A stretch of 64,000 bases of DNA from Vreelandella sp031769195. Its GTDB lineage: Bacteria; Pseudomonadota; Gammaproteobacteria; Pseudomonadales; Halomonadaceae. The stretch covers positions 124,001-188,000 of the forward strand of contig NZ_JAVHNP010000006.1 of assembly GCF_031769195.1 (NCBI RefSeq), given 5' to 3'. Below, one piece after another: positions 43,724 to 52,716 of this stretch. Positions within the stretch are counted from its first letter, which is position 1, and each line of letters opens with the position of its first letter. The translations under genes and the position numbers were made by a program. The notes beneath the pieces are model-generated. The model did not search any database. It worked only from the letters and a program-made list of their open reading frames with translations, and was not told the origin of the DNA.

Positions 43724-45136
43724 TTAAAGGCTTGCGTTAACCACCATGCAGTCCATACCCTGCGCCTGCAGTGTTTGGCACGCCTGGCGCGCCTGGGATT
43801 CGTTCAACGACACCACGCGAGCACGGTATACCGAGGTTTGGCCTTGATACTGATCAATCGCCACACGCCCGCCCACGCTGCTGGGTAAACGCTGAACGGC
43901 CTGCCGTGCCAGTTGCTCTGCCTGGGCGGCTTGGCTAAACGCGCCCACTTGAATCCCCCAACCCGCGGGTGCTGCCTGTGTAGACGATGCGGCTGCTAAC
44001 ACACGCTCTTGTTCCATAAAGGCCTGTAGGGGATCTTCTGGTGCCGGGGTACGCCCCTCTTCACGAGCCTGCTGCGCTTGCATGAGCTGCGACTCAACGG
44101 TCTCCGATGCACTGGATGGTGACGTTTGGGTGGGTGACAGCGATGTAGCTGTCACATTCGCGACCATAGGCTGAGTGGCCGGACGAGACACCGGAGGCTC
44201 AGGGCGTGGCTGGGGACGCGGCTGGGAAAGCGGTTGCGCGGGGCCTGCAAAGCCCATAAATTCATTAGAGAAGCTGGTGTTAGCCAGCCAGGTACGCTGG
44301 TCACGCAGCGCTGCGCGCATAAAGCTACGATCTAGCAGATCGGCCATATGGGTATCACGCGATGATGAGCTAAACCCGCCCATGACCACCGCCACCATCC
44401 TGCGGCCATTATGGACAGCGGTCGTCGCCACGTTAAAACCTGAGGCGCGAATGAAACCGGTTTTAAGGCCATCGGCGCCAGGATAATCGCGCACTAAACG
44501 GTTGTGGCTAGTATGGCGAGTGCCACGATACGTGAACTCCTGCAAACCAAAATAGTGGTAGTACTGGGGAAAGTCCTGCATCACTCGCACCGAGAGGGTC
44601 AGCATGTCGCGGGCAGTGGTGATCTGCTGGTCGTCTGGCAAACCTGAGGCGTTGCGAAACGTTGTGGCATTCATGCCCAGCTCACGCGCTTTTGCCGTCA
44701 TCAGGTTAGCAAACCGCTGTTCGCTACCGCCCAGTGCTTCCGCAACAACCACGGCCACGTCATTCGCTGAGCGCACTGCTAATGCACGTATAGCGGTATC
44801 TACTGGGATTGAACTGCCCGCCGACAGCCACAGCTTAGTGGCAGGCATCGCCGCCGCCTGTGCAGAAACAGGCAATGGTTGATTAATACTTAACGTGCCG
44901 TTTTCTAACGCTTCAAAGGTTAAATAGAGCGTCATCATTTTCGTTAACGACGCTGGGTAACGCGGCTCATCGACATTTTCGGCATACAGGACTTCGCCAT
45001 TTTCAAGGTCGACCACAATACCGGCGTAACGCGGATTCGCATGGGCACTCGTACTCCCCATGAACATCACGACGAGCATTACCAACCACCACTGACATAC
45101 CCAAGGCACTGCGCCCATTCCGCGTGTTGTTGCCAT
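43724..45136 (-). CDS. D-alanyl-D-alanine carboxypeptidase with SPOR domain
   Basis: The 470-residue penicillin-binding protein has a signal segment (about 10-34) and the S11 active-site motifs: SLTK in YPASLTKMMTLYLTF, SAN in VRSANDVAVVVAE, and KTG in ADGLKTGFI. A Pro/Ser/Thr linker (about 270-370) leads to a C-terminal SPOR domain (about 390-470, WGIQVGAFSQAAQAEQLARQ) that binds denuded septal glycan. It should trim peptidoglycan stem peptides and localise to division sites. A PBP5/6-type protein with a SPOR domain is an uncommon but known combination. The ATG at 45136 has AGAGG before it. Confidence 0.93.
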   Translation of the reverse strand: MATTRGMGAVPWVCQWWLVMLVVMFMGSTSAHANPRYAGIVVDLENGEVLYAENVDEPRYPASLTKMMTLYLTFEALENGTLSINQPLPVSAQAAAMPATKLWLSAGSSIPVDTAIRALAVRSANDVAVVVAEALGGSEQRFANLMTAKARELGMNATTFRNASGLPDDQQITTARDMLTLSVRVMQDFPQYYHYFGLQEFTYRGTRHTSHNRLVRDYPGADGLKTGFIRASGFNVATTAVHNGRRMVAVVMGGFSSSSRDTHMADLLDRSFMRAALRDQRTWLANTSFSNEFMGFAGPAQPLSQPRPQPRPEPPVSRPATQPMVANVTATSLSPTQTSPSSASETVESQLMQAQQAREEGRTPAPEDPLQAFMEQERVLAAASSTQAAPAGWGIQVGAFSQAAQAEQLARQAVQRLPSSVGGRVAIDQYQGQTSVYRARVVSLNESQARQACQTLQAQGMDCMVVNASL

Positions 45137-45309
45137 ACCGACCTCTTGCTGATTGATCAACCCCGCCCGATACGCTGACACTCACCACGGCGGCTGCTTT
45201 AGCCTAGCATGCCTACCGTAGAAATTGAGCCTCCCATAGTTGAATCAGGCGAATCATTTGAATTCGCGAAATCGCCCCCTACGGCCTGTTTTTTTCATCG
45301 TATAGACGT

Positions 45310-45338
45310 AAAAAAACCGACCCCAAAGGGTCGGTTTT
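45310..45338 (-). terminator. Intrinsic terminator of the ribosomal superoperon
   Basis: CCGACCC and GGGTCGG, extended by A/T pairs, form a stem with a 4-nt loop. On the minus strand seven T follow. It lies 28 bases after the rplQ stop. Confidence 0.92.
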
Positions 45339-45365
45339 CATTTCGCTTGCAAAAAGAAGGCGTAC

Positions 45366-45752
45366 TTACTCAGCTACGGCTTCTTCTTCAGCTACCGGAC
45401 GGTCTACTAGCTCAACGTAGGCCATCGGTGCGTTGTCGCCGGTGCGGAAACCGCACTTAAGAATACGGATGTAGCCACCCGGACGCTCGGCGTAACGCGG
45501 ACCCAGCTCGTTGAACAGTTTGCCGACGGCTTCTTTAGAGCGCGTACGAGCAAACGCCAGACGGCGGTTTGCAACGCTATCCTGCTTTGCCAGGGTGATC
45601 AGCGGCTCGATAACACGACGCAGTTCCTTGGCTTTAGGCAGGGTTGTCTTGATTACTTCATGTTCGACCAGCGAGACAGACATGTTTTTAAACATGGCCT
45701 GACGGTGCGAGCTGGTACGATTCAGATGACGACCACTCTTACGATGACGCAT
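45366..45752 (-). CDS. rplQ: 50S ribosomal protein L17
   Basis: The 128-residue protein starts MRHRKSGRHLNRTSSHRQAM, the near-invariant L17 N terminus, and is of E. coli length. It lies on the solvent side of the 50S subunit near the exit tunnel. It has a short acidic tail (EEEAVAE). It is the last gene of the alpha operon, 39 bases after rpoA, and is followed by a strong terminator. Confidence 0.98.
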   Translation of the reverse strand: MRHRKSGRHLNRTSSHRQAMFKNMSVSLVEHEVIKTTLPKAKELRRVIEPLITLAKQDSVANRRLAFARTRSKEAVGKLFNELGPRYAERPGGYIRILKCGFRTGDNAPMAYVELVDRPVAEEEAVAE

Positions 45753-45791
45753 GGTTGTGATTCCTTACCAAACTGGGACTCAAGTCGACAC

Positions 45792-46787
45792 TCACGCGGA
45801 GGCCTTGTCGTCCTTCAGGCTAGCGGGTGGCCAATTTTCCAGCCGCATACCGAGGGACAAGCCACGCGCCGCCAATACGTCTTTGATTTCATTCAAAGAC
45901 TTTTTACCGAGGTTCGGGGTCTTCAACAGCTCAACTTCTGTGCGCTGAATCAGATCACCGATGTAGTAAATATTCTCGGCTTTTAGGCAGTTCGCGCTGC
46001 GTACGGTCAACTCAAGATCGTCTACGGGGCGCAATAGGATAGGATCAACATGATCCTCTTCCTCTTCGACTTCCTGCTCTTTGTCAGCTTCCAGGTCGAC
46101 GAAGGCGGCCAGCTGCTCTTGCAGAATGGTCGCACTGCGACGGATAGCCTCTTCCGGATCCAGGGTACCGTCAGTTTCCAGATCGATAATCAGCTTATCG
46201 AGGTCGGTGCGCTGCTCAACACGAGCGGCTTCGACCGAGTAGGAAACACGGCGAACAGGGCTGAAGGTGGCATCCAGCTGCAGGCGGCCAATAGCACGGG
46301 TCTCTTCATCAGAGCCACGAGCGTCAGCCGGTTCGTAACCACGACCCAGCGCTACCTTAAGCTGAATTTTCAGCTCGGCACCTTCATTGACGTGAGCAAT
46401 GACGTGGTCCGGGTTGACGATTTCGACGCTATGATCAAGCGCAATGTCGCCAGCGGTGACGACGGCTGGGCCCTGCTTGTTCAGCGAGAGCACCGCCTCA
46501 TCGCGGCTGTGCATCTTGATCGCAACATCTTTCAAGTTCAGGAGGATTTCGATGACATCTTCCTGCACCCCTTCGAGTGCACTGTATTCGTGCTCTACAC
46601 CGGCAATTTCAGCCTCTACCACGGCAGCGCCGGGCATGGATGAAAGCAGAATGCGACGAAGTGCATTCCCCAGGGTGTGGCCAAAGCCGCGCTCGAACGG
46701 TTCGAGAACGATCTTGGCATGATGTGCGCTGATTTCTTCGACCTTGATGTCGCGAGGACGAAGAAACTCTGTCACTGAACGCTGCAT
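45792..46787 (-). CDS. rpoA: RNA polymerase alpha subunit
   Basis: The 331-residue protein has the dimerising N-terminal domain (about 1-235) with FGHTLGNALRRILLSSMPG. A linker leads to the C-terminal domain (about 250-325), whose RSANCLKAENIYYIGDL and NLGKKSLNEIKDVL contact UP elements and activators. The linker carries an acidic insert (EVEEEEDHVD), fitting a halophilic proteome. It is in the alpha operon between rpsD and rplQ. Confidence 0.99.
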   Translation of the reverse strand: MQRSVTEFLRPRDIKVEEISAHHAKIVLEPFERGFGHTLGNALRRILLSSMPGAAVVEAEIAGVEHEYSALEGVQEDVIEILLNLKDVAIKMHSRDEAVLSLNKQGPAVVTAGDIALDHSVEIVNPDHVIAHVNEGAELKIQLKVALGRGYEPADARGSDEETRAIGRLQLDATFSPVRRVSYSVEAARVEQRTDLDKLIIDLETDGTLDPEEAIRRSATILQEQLAAFVDLEADKEQEVEEEEDHVDPILLRPVDDLELTVRSANCLKAENIYYIGDLIQRTEVELLKTPNLGKKSLNEIKDVLAARGLSLGMRLENWPPASLKDDKASA

Positions 46788-46912
46788 ATGAACACCTTTC
46801 AGGCTGCCAAACGGATACTGAGTACTCTAAAGCACAATACTCAAGAGCATCTGGGCGGTTAGCTTTGCTATCCCGCCCAGGCCTCAAGAAGCAGAAACGT
46901 AAATCAAACTGC

Positions 46913-47533
46913 TTACTTGGAGTACAGCTCGACGATCAGGTTTTCGTTGATGTCGGCAGTCAGGTCACCGCGTTCAGGCAGAGCCTTGAAAGTGCCTTCC
47001 ATCTTCTTGGCGTCGATTTCGATCCAAGTGATGTCGCCACGGTTGGCAGCAATGCTCAACGCGCTTTGAATACGAGCTTGGTTCTTCGCCTTTTCGCGGA
47101 CAGCGACTACGTCACCGGGCTTCACTTGATAGGAAGCAACGTTAACAGTGCGGCCGTTCACGGAAATCGCCTTGTGGCTGACCAGCTGACGCGCTTCAGA
47201 GCGAGTCGAGCCGAAGCCCATACGGTAGACGACGTTATCCAGTCGGGATTCAAGCAGCTGCAACAATACCTCACCAGTCGCGCCTTTCAGGCGAGCGGCT
47301 TCTTTGTAGTAGTTGCGGAACTGCTTTTCGAGTACGCCGTACATACGACGTACTTTTTGCTTCTCACGAAGCTGCAAGCCGTAGTCGGAAAGACGCTGAC
47401 GACGCTGGCCGTGTACACCCGGGATTTGCTCGGATTTACACTTTTTCTCGAAGGGAGTCACACCACTCTTCAGGAAGAGGTCGGTGCCTTCACGACGAGA
47501 CAGTTTGCACTTCGGTCCAATATAACGAGCCAT
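46913..47533 (-). CDS. rpsD: 30S ribosomal protein S4
   Basis: The 206-residue protein begins MARYIGPKCKLSRREGTDLFLKS and contains the S4 RNA-binding domain (about 95-160, SRLDNVVYRMGFGSTRSEARQLVSHKAI). S4 starts assembly of the 16S 5' domain and affects decoding accuracy. In E. coli it also represses the alpha operon. A 125-base gap, longer than others in this operon, separates it from rpoA. Confidence 0.98.
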   Translation of the reverse strand: MARYIGPKCKLSRREGTDLFLKSGVTPFEKKCKSEQIPGVHGQRRQRLSDYGLQLREKQKVRRMYGVLEKQFRNYYKEAARLKGATGEVLLQLLESRLDNVVYRMGFGSTRSEARQLVSHKAISVNGRTVNVASYQVKPGDVVAVREKAKNQARIQSALSIAANRGDITWIEIDAKKMEGTFKALPERGDLTADINENLIVELYSK

Positions 47534-47545
47534 GAATCTGTCTCC

Positions 47546-47932
47546 TTAAACGCGGCGTTTCTTCGGCGGACGGCAGCCATTATGGGGAATGGGCGTCGCG
47601 TCTACGATGCTTTGCACGCGGAAGCCGGCGGCATTCAGTGCGCGCACGGCGGATTCACGACCGGGACCTGGGCCTTTAACCAGTACGTCTACGTTTTTCA
47701 CACCATACTCGGCTGCAGCAGTCGCTGCACGTTCACTTGCTACTTGAGCAGCGAACGGGGTGCTCTTGCGAGAACCACGAAAACCCGAACCACCGGCTGT
47801 TGCCCAAGAAAGAGCATTGCCCTGGCGGTCTGTGATCGTCACGATCGTGTTGTTAAAAGAGGCATGGATGTGCGCTACGGCGTCCACTACCTGCTTTTTA
47901 ACCTTTTTACGGTTACTACGCGGGTTAGCCAT
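47546..47932 (-). CDS. rpsK: 30S ribosomal protein S11
   Basis: The 128-residue protein has HIHASFNNTIVTITDRQGNALSWATAGG and ends in the conserved GCRPPKKRRV. S11 forms part of the platform near the mRNA exit site. It lies 12 bases before rpsD and 52 after rpsM in the alpha operon. Confidence 0.98.
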   Translation of the reverse strand: MANPRSNRKKVKKQVVDAVAHIHASFNNTIVTITDRQGNALSWATAGGSGFRGSRKSTPFAAQVASERAATAAAEYGVKNVDVLVKGPGPGRESAVRALNAAGFRVQSIVDATPIPHNGCRPPKKRRV

Positions 47933-47984
47933 GTTGATGTCTATTCCTGTCTTAACGTCAGCTCTCTATTAAAGAGCCTGCGTG

Positions 47985-48341
47985 TTATTTGCGGATCGGC
48001 TTACGCGGGCCCTTACGGGTACGCGCGTTAGTCTTAGTCCGCTGACCACGCAGCGGAAGACTACGACGATGACGCAGACCACGGTAGCAGCCTAAGTCCA
48101 TGAGACGCTTAATGTTCAGCGTAACATCACGACGAAGGTCGCCTTCTACGGTGTACTTACCAACTTCAGAACGCAGGGTATCCAGCTCATCGCCAGACAG
48201 ATCCTGGATCTTGGTAGTCAGCTCGATACCGGCAGCAGCACAAATGTGCTGAGCGCGAGTACGGCCAATCCCGAAGATATAGGTCAGCGAGATCGCCGCA
48301 TGCTTGTTGTCCGGGATATTGACGCCTGCAATACGGGCCAT
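47985..48341 (-). CDS. rpsM: 30S ribosomal protein S13
   Basis: The 118-residue protein begins MARIAGVNIPDNKHAAISLTYIFGIG and ends in the basic tail RTKTNARTRKGPRKPIRK, which reaches toward the P-site tRNA. It forms inter-subunit bridges in the 30S head. It is the first larger gene of the alpha operon, 121 bases after rpmJ; in E. coli the S4 pseudoknot target overlaps the rpsM start. Confidence 0.98.
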   Translation of the reverse strand: MARIAGVNIPDNKHAAISLTYIFGIGRTRAQHICAAAGIELTTKIQDLSGDELDTLRSEVGKYTVEGDLRRDVTLNIKRLMDLGCYRGLRHRRSLPLRGQRTKTNARTRKGPRKPIRK

Positions 48342-48462
48342 CAGCTTACTCCGAAATTTGAGCGGCTTGCTCGTTTATTCATCTACAAAAGGCGCAACAG
48401 CATACCCCTTTAAGAGCCCTAAGGCAAGGGGTATGCCGGCACCGGCTTAATACAGCCCAGGT

Positions 48463-48576
48463 TTAGCCCTGACGCTGTTTGTGCCGCGGTTCGACACAGA
48501 TGACGCGAACAGCGCCATTGCGACGAATAATCTTACAGTTACGGCACATCTTCTTTACGGAAGCTCGAACTTTCAT
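48463..48576 (-). CDS. rpmJ: 50S ribosomal protein L36
   Basis: This 37-residue protein was found by translating the gap between secY and rpsM. It starts MKVRASVKKMCRNCKIIRR and ends VEPRHKQRQG. It has the zinc-type pattern C-x2-C, a later Cys and His, so this is the zinc-binding (C+) form. It lies 28 bases after secY, the usual place at the spc/alpha junction. Confidence 0.96.
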   Translation of the reverse strand: MKVRASVKKMCRNCKIIRRNGAVRVICVEPRHKQRQG

Positions 48577-48604
48577 CGTTCTCTCCAATTCGCAACGGCG
48601 CGCC

Positions 48605-49936
48605 TCAGCGCATGATGCCGCCGCTACCGTAGCCTTTCAGGTTGGACTTCTTCATCACTGAGTCATACTGATGCGACATGAGATGCGACTGCACCTGGGC
48701 CATGAAGTCCATGATGACCACCACCACGATCAGAAGCGACGTGCCGCCGAAGAAGAACGGTACGTTCCACGCTACGATCAAGAACTGGGGCATCAAGGAA
48801 ACCGCAGTGATATACAAGGCACCGAACAGAGTGAGACGAGTCATCACTTTGTCGATATAGCGAGCGGTCTGCTCGCCGGGGCGAATGCCCGGCAGGAAGG
48901 CGCCTGACTTTTTCAAATTGTCAGCCACATCCTTGGGGTTGAAGACCAGCGCTGTGTAAAAGAAGCAGAAGAATACCACTGCCGCCGCGAAAAGCAAGAT
49001 GTAAAGCGGTTGGCCTGGGCCTAACGCTTGTGATGCACGCTGCAACCACTCCATTCCTTCGCCAGCACCTACCCACTGACCAATAGAGGCCGGGAAGAGA
49101 AGAATACTGGAAGCAAAGATCGCAGGAATAACACCCGCCATGTTCACTTTTAAAGGCAAGTAGCTGCTTTGGCCTGCATACATCTTATTGCCCACCTGGC
49201 GTCGCGGGTAGTTCACCTTGAGGCGGCGTTGACCACGCTCGATGAACACCACAAACGCTACGGTAGCAATACCTAGCACTGACAGCGCTAACAGCGGAAG
49301 AACATTCCAGGCCCCTTCATTGCGAGCAAGCTCAAACGCTTGCCCCACGGCACTGGGCAGCCCAGCGACGATCCCTGCGAAGATCAGCAGCGAAATACCG
49401 TTGCCGATGCCCTTCTCAGTGATCTGCTCACCTAGCCACATCATAAACACCGCGCCGGACACAAAGGTGATGATCGCGGTGAAATAGAAGCTGAAGTCAG
49501 CGCTGTAAGCGATGCCTTGGCTAGCCAGACCTACGGACATGCCGGTAGCCTGGACAAGTGCCAGTATCACCGTGCCGTAGCGGGTGTACTGGCTAATCTT
49601 GCGGCGGCCAGCCTCGCCCTCTTTCTTGAGCTGCTCAAGATGAGGGGAGACCGCAGTCATAAGCTGCATGATAATCGACGCCGATATATAAGGCATAATG
49701 CCCAGGGCGAGGACGCTCATGCGCTCCAGGGCGCCACCCGAGAACATGTTAAACATGCCTAGGATGGTGCCCTGTTGCTCCCTAAACAAGGCAGCAAGCT
49801 GGTCAGGATTGATACCGGGAACGGGAATGTGGGCACCGATACGGTACACCACGATGGCGAGGAGCACGAAGCGCAAACGCGCCCACAGTTCACTCAGACC
49901 GCTGCCCATCGCCGGCATATTTCCTGACTTGGCCAT
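48605..49936 (-). CDS. secY: Preprotein translocase subunit SecY
   Basis: The 443-residue protein forms the channel for Sec export. It has ten hydrophobic helices and SecY signatures such as VYRIGAHIPVPGINPD, the plug-side MFNMFSGGALERMS, and LLIFAGIVAGLPS. Length equals E. coli SecY. It directly follows rplO at the end of the spc operon; its ATG abuts the rplO stop. Confidence 0.99.
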   Translation of the reverse strand: MAKSGNMPAMGSGLSELWARLRFVLLAIVVYRIGAHIPVPGINPDQLAALFREQQGTILGMFNMFSGGALERMSVLALGIMPYISASIIMQLMTAVSPHLEQLKKEGEAGRRKISQYTRYGTVILALVQATGMSVGLASQGIAYSADFSFYFTAIITFVSGAVFMMWLGEQITEKGIGNGISLLIFAGIVAGLPSAVGQAFELARNEGAWNVLPLLALSVLGIATVAFVVFIERGQRRLKVNYPRRQVGNKMYAGQSSYLPLKVNMAGVIPAIFASSILLFPASIGQWVGAGEGMEWLQRASQALGPGQPLYILLFAAAVVFFCFFYTALVFNPKDVADNLKKSGAFLPGIRPGEQTARYIDKVMTRLTLFGALYITAVSLMPQFLIVAWNVPFFFGGTSLLIVVVVIMDFMAQVQSHLMSHQYDSVMKKSNLKGYGSGGIMR

Positions 49937-50371
49937 TTAGTCCTCTACCTTGCCGCCAGCGGCTTCGATCGCTTCACGGGCACCTTTGGTGACCTTGATA
50001 CCACGAACGGTAACCGCCTTGTTCAGTTCGCCAGAAAGGATGATCTTCGCGTGCAGCGTAGCATCCTTCAGCACGTTGGCTTGCTTCAGAGTTTCCATGG
50101 TGACTTCGTCACCGGCAACCTTAGCAAGCTCAGCCAGGCGTACTTCTTCAGATACCAACGACTTAGCAGACGTGAAGCCAAACTTCGGCAGACGACGCTG
50201 CAGCGGCATCTGACCGCCTTCGAAACCAGGCTTGACGCTACCGCCACTGCGAGATTTCTGACCTTTGTGGCCACGGCCACCGGTCTTACCAAGACCGGAA
50301 CCGATACCACGACCAACGCGCTTTGCAGCGTGTTTGGAGCCCGGTGCCGGGCTCAGGGTATTGAGTTTCAT
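49937..50371 (-). CDS. rplO: 50S ribosomal protein L15
   Basis: The 144-residue protein has the Gly/Arg/Lys-rich N-terminal extension (KRVGRGIGSGLGKTGGRGHKGQKSR) that winds through 23S rRNA and a globular C-terminal domain. Length equals E. coli L15. It is 3 bases from rpmD and abuts secY. Confidence 0.98.
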   Translation of the reverse strand: MKLNTLSPAPGSKHAAKRVGRGIGSGLGKTGGRGHKGQKSRSGGSVKPGFEGGQMPLQRRLPKFGFTSAKSLVSEEVRLAELAKVAGDEVTMETLKQANVLKDATLHAKIILSGELNKAVTVRGIKVTKGAREAIEAAGGKVED

Positions 50372-50374
50372 GGA

Positions 50375-50557
50375 TTACTCTCCCTCAACGCGCACAAGGT
50401 AGTTCACCTTGTGGACCATGCCGCGAACGGCAGGGGTGTCTTCCAGCTCAACCGTATGACCGATGCGACGCAGACCCAGGCCCTTCATAGTAGCCTTGTG
50501 CTTGGGCAAAACGCCGATGGTGCTGCGGATCTGGGTGACCTTGATCGTTGCTGCCAT
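50375..50557 (-). CDS. rpmD: 50S ribosomal protein L30
   Basis: The 60-residue protein has the L30 pattern IKVTQIRSTIGVLPKHKATMKGLGLRRIG. It is the usual short bacterial L30. It lies between rpsE (6-base gap) and rplO. Confidence 0.97.
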   Translation of the reverse strand: MAATIKVTQIRSTIGVLPKHKATMKGLGLRRIGHTVELEDTPAVRGMVHKVNYLVRVEGE

Positions 50558-50563
50558 GGTGCC

Positions 50564-51064
50564 TTACCCCGTGATCGCTTCGACAGACAGACCGCGCTTG
50601 GCGGCGATGTCTTCCGGTCCTTGCATGGCAGAGAGACCTTTAACAGTCGCCCGTACCACGTTAACCGGGTTGGTGGAACCGTAGCACTTGGCCAGTACAT
50701 CGTGAACGCCGGCCAGCTCTAATACAGAGCGCATGGCGCCACCAGCGATGATACCGGTACCTTCAGAAGCCGGCTGCATGTACACCTTGGAAGCACCGTG
50801 ACGGGCTTTTACCGGGTACTGAAGCGTATGGCCTGCAAGGTTAACCTTGACCATGTTGCGACGAGCTTGGTCCATCGCTTTTTGGATTGCGACCGGCACT
50901 TCACGCGCCTTGCCACGACCAAAACCGACACGACCTTTACCATCACCAACGACGGTCAGCGCGGTGAAGCCGAAAATACGACCACCTTTGACCACCTTGG
51001 CGACGCGGTTGACCTGCACTAACTTCTCTTGCAGATCGCCGCTTTGCTGTTCGTTCTTCGCCAT
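50564..51064 (-). CDS. rpsE: 30S ribosomal protein S5
   Basis: The 166-residue protein has the double-stranded RNA-binding N domain (VQVNRVAKVVKGGRIFGFTALTV) and VGDGKGRVGFGRGKAREVP. The loop GGRIFGF is where spectinomycin-resistance changes occur in E. coli and looks wild type. S5 helps accuracy and mRNA unwinding at the entry channel. Confidence 0.98.
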   Translation of the reverse strand: MAKNEQQSGDLQEKLVQVNRVAKVVKGGRIFGFTALTVVGDGKGRVGFGRGKAREVPVAIQKAMDQARRNMVKVNLAGHTLQYPVKARHGASKVYMQPASEGTGIIAGGAMRSVLELAGVHDVLAKCYGSTNPVNVVRATVKGLSAMQGPEDIAAKRGLSVEAITG

Positions 51065-51075
51065 CGTAAAACCCT

Positions 51076-51426
51076 TTAGAATTCCAGGCCGCCTTCACGA
51101 GCGGCGTCGGCCAGAGCCTTGACGCGACCGTGATACTTAAAGCCAGCACGGTCGAAGGCCACCTGGGTGATGCCTGCTTCTTTAGCGCGTTCGGCAATCA
51201 GAGCGCCGACCTTAGAGGCCGCGTCTGAGTTACCGGTCGCACCCTCACGCAGTGCTTTGTCCAGCGTAGAAGCGCTGGCCAGCACCTTGCCACCATCCGG
51301 CGAAATAATCTGCGCGTAGATGTGACGCGGGGTACGGTTGACGCACAGGCGATACACGCCCAGCTCGCGGATCTTGGCGCGAGCGCGGCGGGCACGACGG
51401 AGACGAGATTCTTTCTTCGCGTTCAT
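51076..51426 (-). CDS. rplR: 50S ribosomal protein L18
   Basis: The 116-residue protein binds 5S rRNA. It has the basic N terminus (ESRLRRARRARAKIRE) and RLCVNRTPRHIYAQII. The C terminus AFDRAGFKYHGRVKALADAAREGGLEF is typical. It lies 11 bases before rpsE. Confidence 0.98.
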   Translation of the reverse strand: MNAKKESRLRRARRARAKIRELGVYRLCVNRTPRHIYAQIISPDGGKVLASASTLDKALREGATGNSDAASKVGALIAERAKEAGITQVAFDRAGFKYHGRVKALADAAREGGLEF

Positions 51427-51435
51427 AACCCTGCC

Positions 51436-51966
51436 TTACTTCTTCTTGGCTTCTTTGCGACGCACCTGCTCGTCGGCGTACCGTACACCTTTGCCTTTAT
51501 ACGGCTCTGGCGGACGGAAGGCGCGGATTTCCGCGGCGCACTGACCGAGCATCTGCTTGTCCGCGCTTTTCAGCACGATAACGGTGTTTTTCGGCGTTTC
51601 CGCTGTAACACCTGCAGGCAGTTCGTAGTCGACCGGGTGCGAGAAGCCCAGTGAAAGATTGAGCGTCTGGCCCTTAGCTTGGGCACGATAACCGACGCCA
51701 ACAATTTCGAGAGTTTTTGTGAAACCCTCGGATACGCCCGTTACCAGGTTCTGAACCAAGGCGCGGGTAGTACCGGCCATTGCCCAGCTCTTGGCAGACT
51801 CACTCGGGGCGAAGGTCAGCTGACCATCTTCTTGACTGATCACCACGTCTTGGTGAACAGTCATAGACAGTGTGCCCTGGCCGCCTTTGGCGGTCAGCTG
51901 GTCGGCATTGATTTTAACCTCAACGCCGGCAGGCACTTTAACCGGATATTTCGCTATGCGGGACAT
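51436..51966 (-). CDS. rplF: 50S ribosomal protein L6
   Basis: The 176-residue protein has two L6 repeats and the C-terminal signature PPEPYKGKGVRY, followed by a basic tail (RRKEAKKK). L6 lies near the sarcin-ricin loop and the factor-binding site. It is 9 bases from both rpsH and rplR. Confidence 0.98.
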   Translation of the reverse strand: MSRIAKYPVKVPAGVEVKINADQLTAKGGQGTLSMTVHQDVVISQEDGQLTFAPSESAKSWAMAGTTRALVQNLVTGVSEGFTKTLEIVGVGYRAQAKGQTLNLSLGFSHPVDYELPAGVTAETPKNTVIVLKSADKQMLGQCAAEIRAFRPPEPYKGKGVRYADEQVRRKEAKKK

Positions 51967-51975
51967 TCCAGCCTC

Positions 51976-52368
51976 CTAGAATACGGTGCAGATGACTTCG
52001 CCACCGACGCCTGCTTGGCGCGCGGCACGATCGGTCATGACACCATTAGAGGTGGTGACAATCGCGATACCCAGACCATCGGCGACCTTAGGCAGGTTGT
52101 CCTTGCCCTTGTACTGGCGCAGAGACGGCTTGGAAACCCGCTGAATGTGCTCAATAACCGGCTTGCCCTCAAAGTACTTGAGAGTCACGGTCAGCTCGGG
52201 TTTAACGCCTTCAGCCACCGTAAAGTCGGTAATGTAGCCTTCTTCCTTTAGCACTCGGGCCACTTCAACTTTCAGCTTGGAGGACGGCATGGTAGCCGTC
52301 TCCTTGGTGGCCATCTGCGCATTGCGGATACGGGTAAACATATCCGCCAGAGTGTCTTGCATGCTCAT
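51976..52368 (-). CDS. rpsH: 30S ribosomal protein S8
   Basis: The 130-residue protein begins MSMQDTLADMFTRIRNAQMA and has the S8 signature GLGIAIVTTSNGVMTDRAAR. S8 binds 16S helix 21; in E. coli it also represses the spc operon. It lies 32 bases after rpsN. Confidence 0.98.
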   Translation of the reverse strand: MSMQDTLADMFTRIRNAQMATKETATMPSSKLKVEVARVLKEEGYITDFTVAEGVKPELTVTLKYFEGKPVIEHIQRVSKPSLRQYKGKDNLPKVADGLGIAIVTTSNGVMTDRAARQAGVGGEVICTVF

Positions 52369-52400
52369 TTAATGTGCGCTCCTGATGATTCTACGTAGCG

Positions 52401-52706
52401 TTACCAGCTGGACTTTTTCAGACCAGGGACGTCGCCACGCATGGCGGCTTCACGCAGCTTGTTACGGCCGAGGCCGAACTTGTTGTAAAAACCGTGCGGA
52501 CGGCCAGTCACGCGGCAGCGATTACGCTGACGCACCGGGCTTGAGTCGCGCGGCAGTTGCTGCAGCTTCAGCGTCGCCTCGAAACGATCTTCTTCAGAAG
52601 CGTTCACGTCCGAGATGATTTTCTTGAGCTCTGCGCGCTTAGCCGCATACTTCTCGACTAGCTGAGTACGCTTGAGCTCACGCTCTACCATACTTTTTTT
52701 AGCCAT
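52401..52706 (-). CDS. rpsN: 30S ribosomal protein S14 (zinc-independent type)
   Basis: The 101-residue protein is the long form without the CxxC zinc motifs (MAKKSMVERELKRTQLV, then RNRCRVTGRPHGFYNKFGLGR). It is equal in length to E. coli S14. It contacts the 30S head. It lies 10 bases after rplE. Confidence 0.98.
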   Translation of the reverse strand: MAKKSMVERELKRTQLVEKYAAKRAELKKIISDVNASEEDRFEATLKLQQLPRDSSPVRQRNRCRVTGRPHGFYNKFGLGRNKLREAAMRGDVPGLKKSSW

Positions 52707-52716
52707 GATCCAACCC

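Noticed and set aside
46865..48031. 388-codon plus-strand frame antisense to rpsD/rpsK
   Set aside because: It crosses two certain ribosomal genes on the other strand and has no family features.
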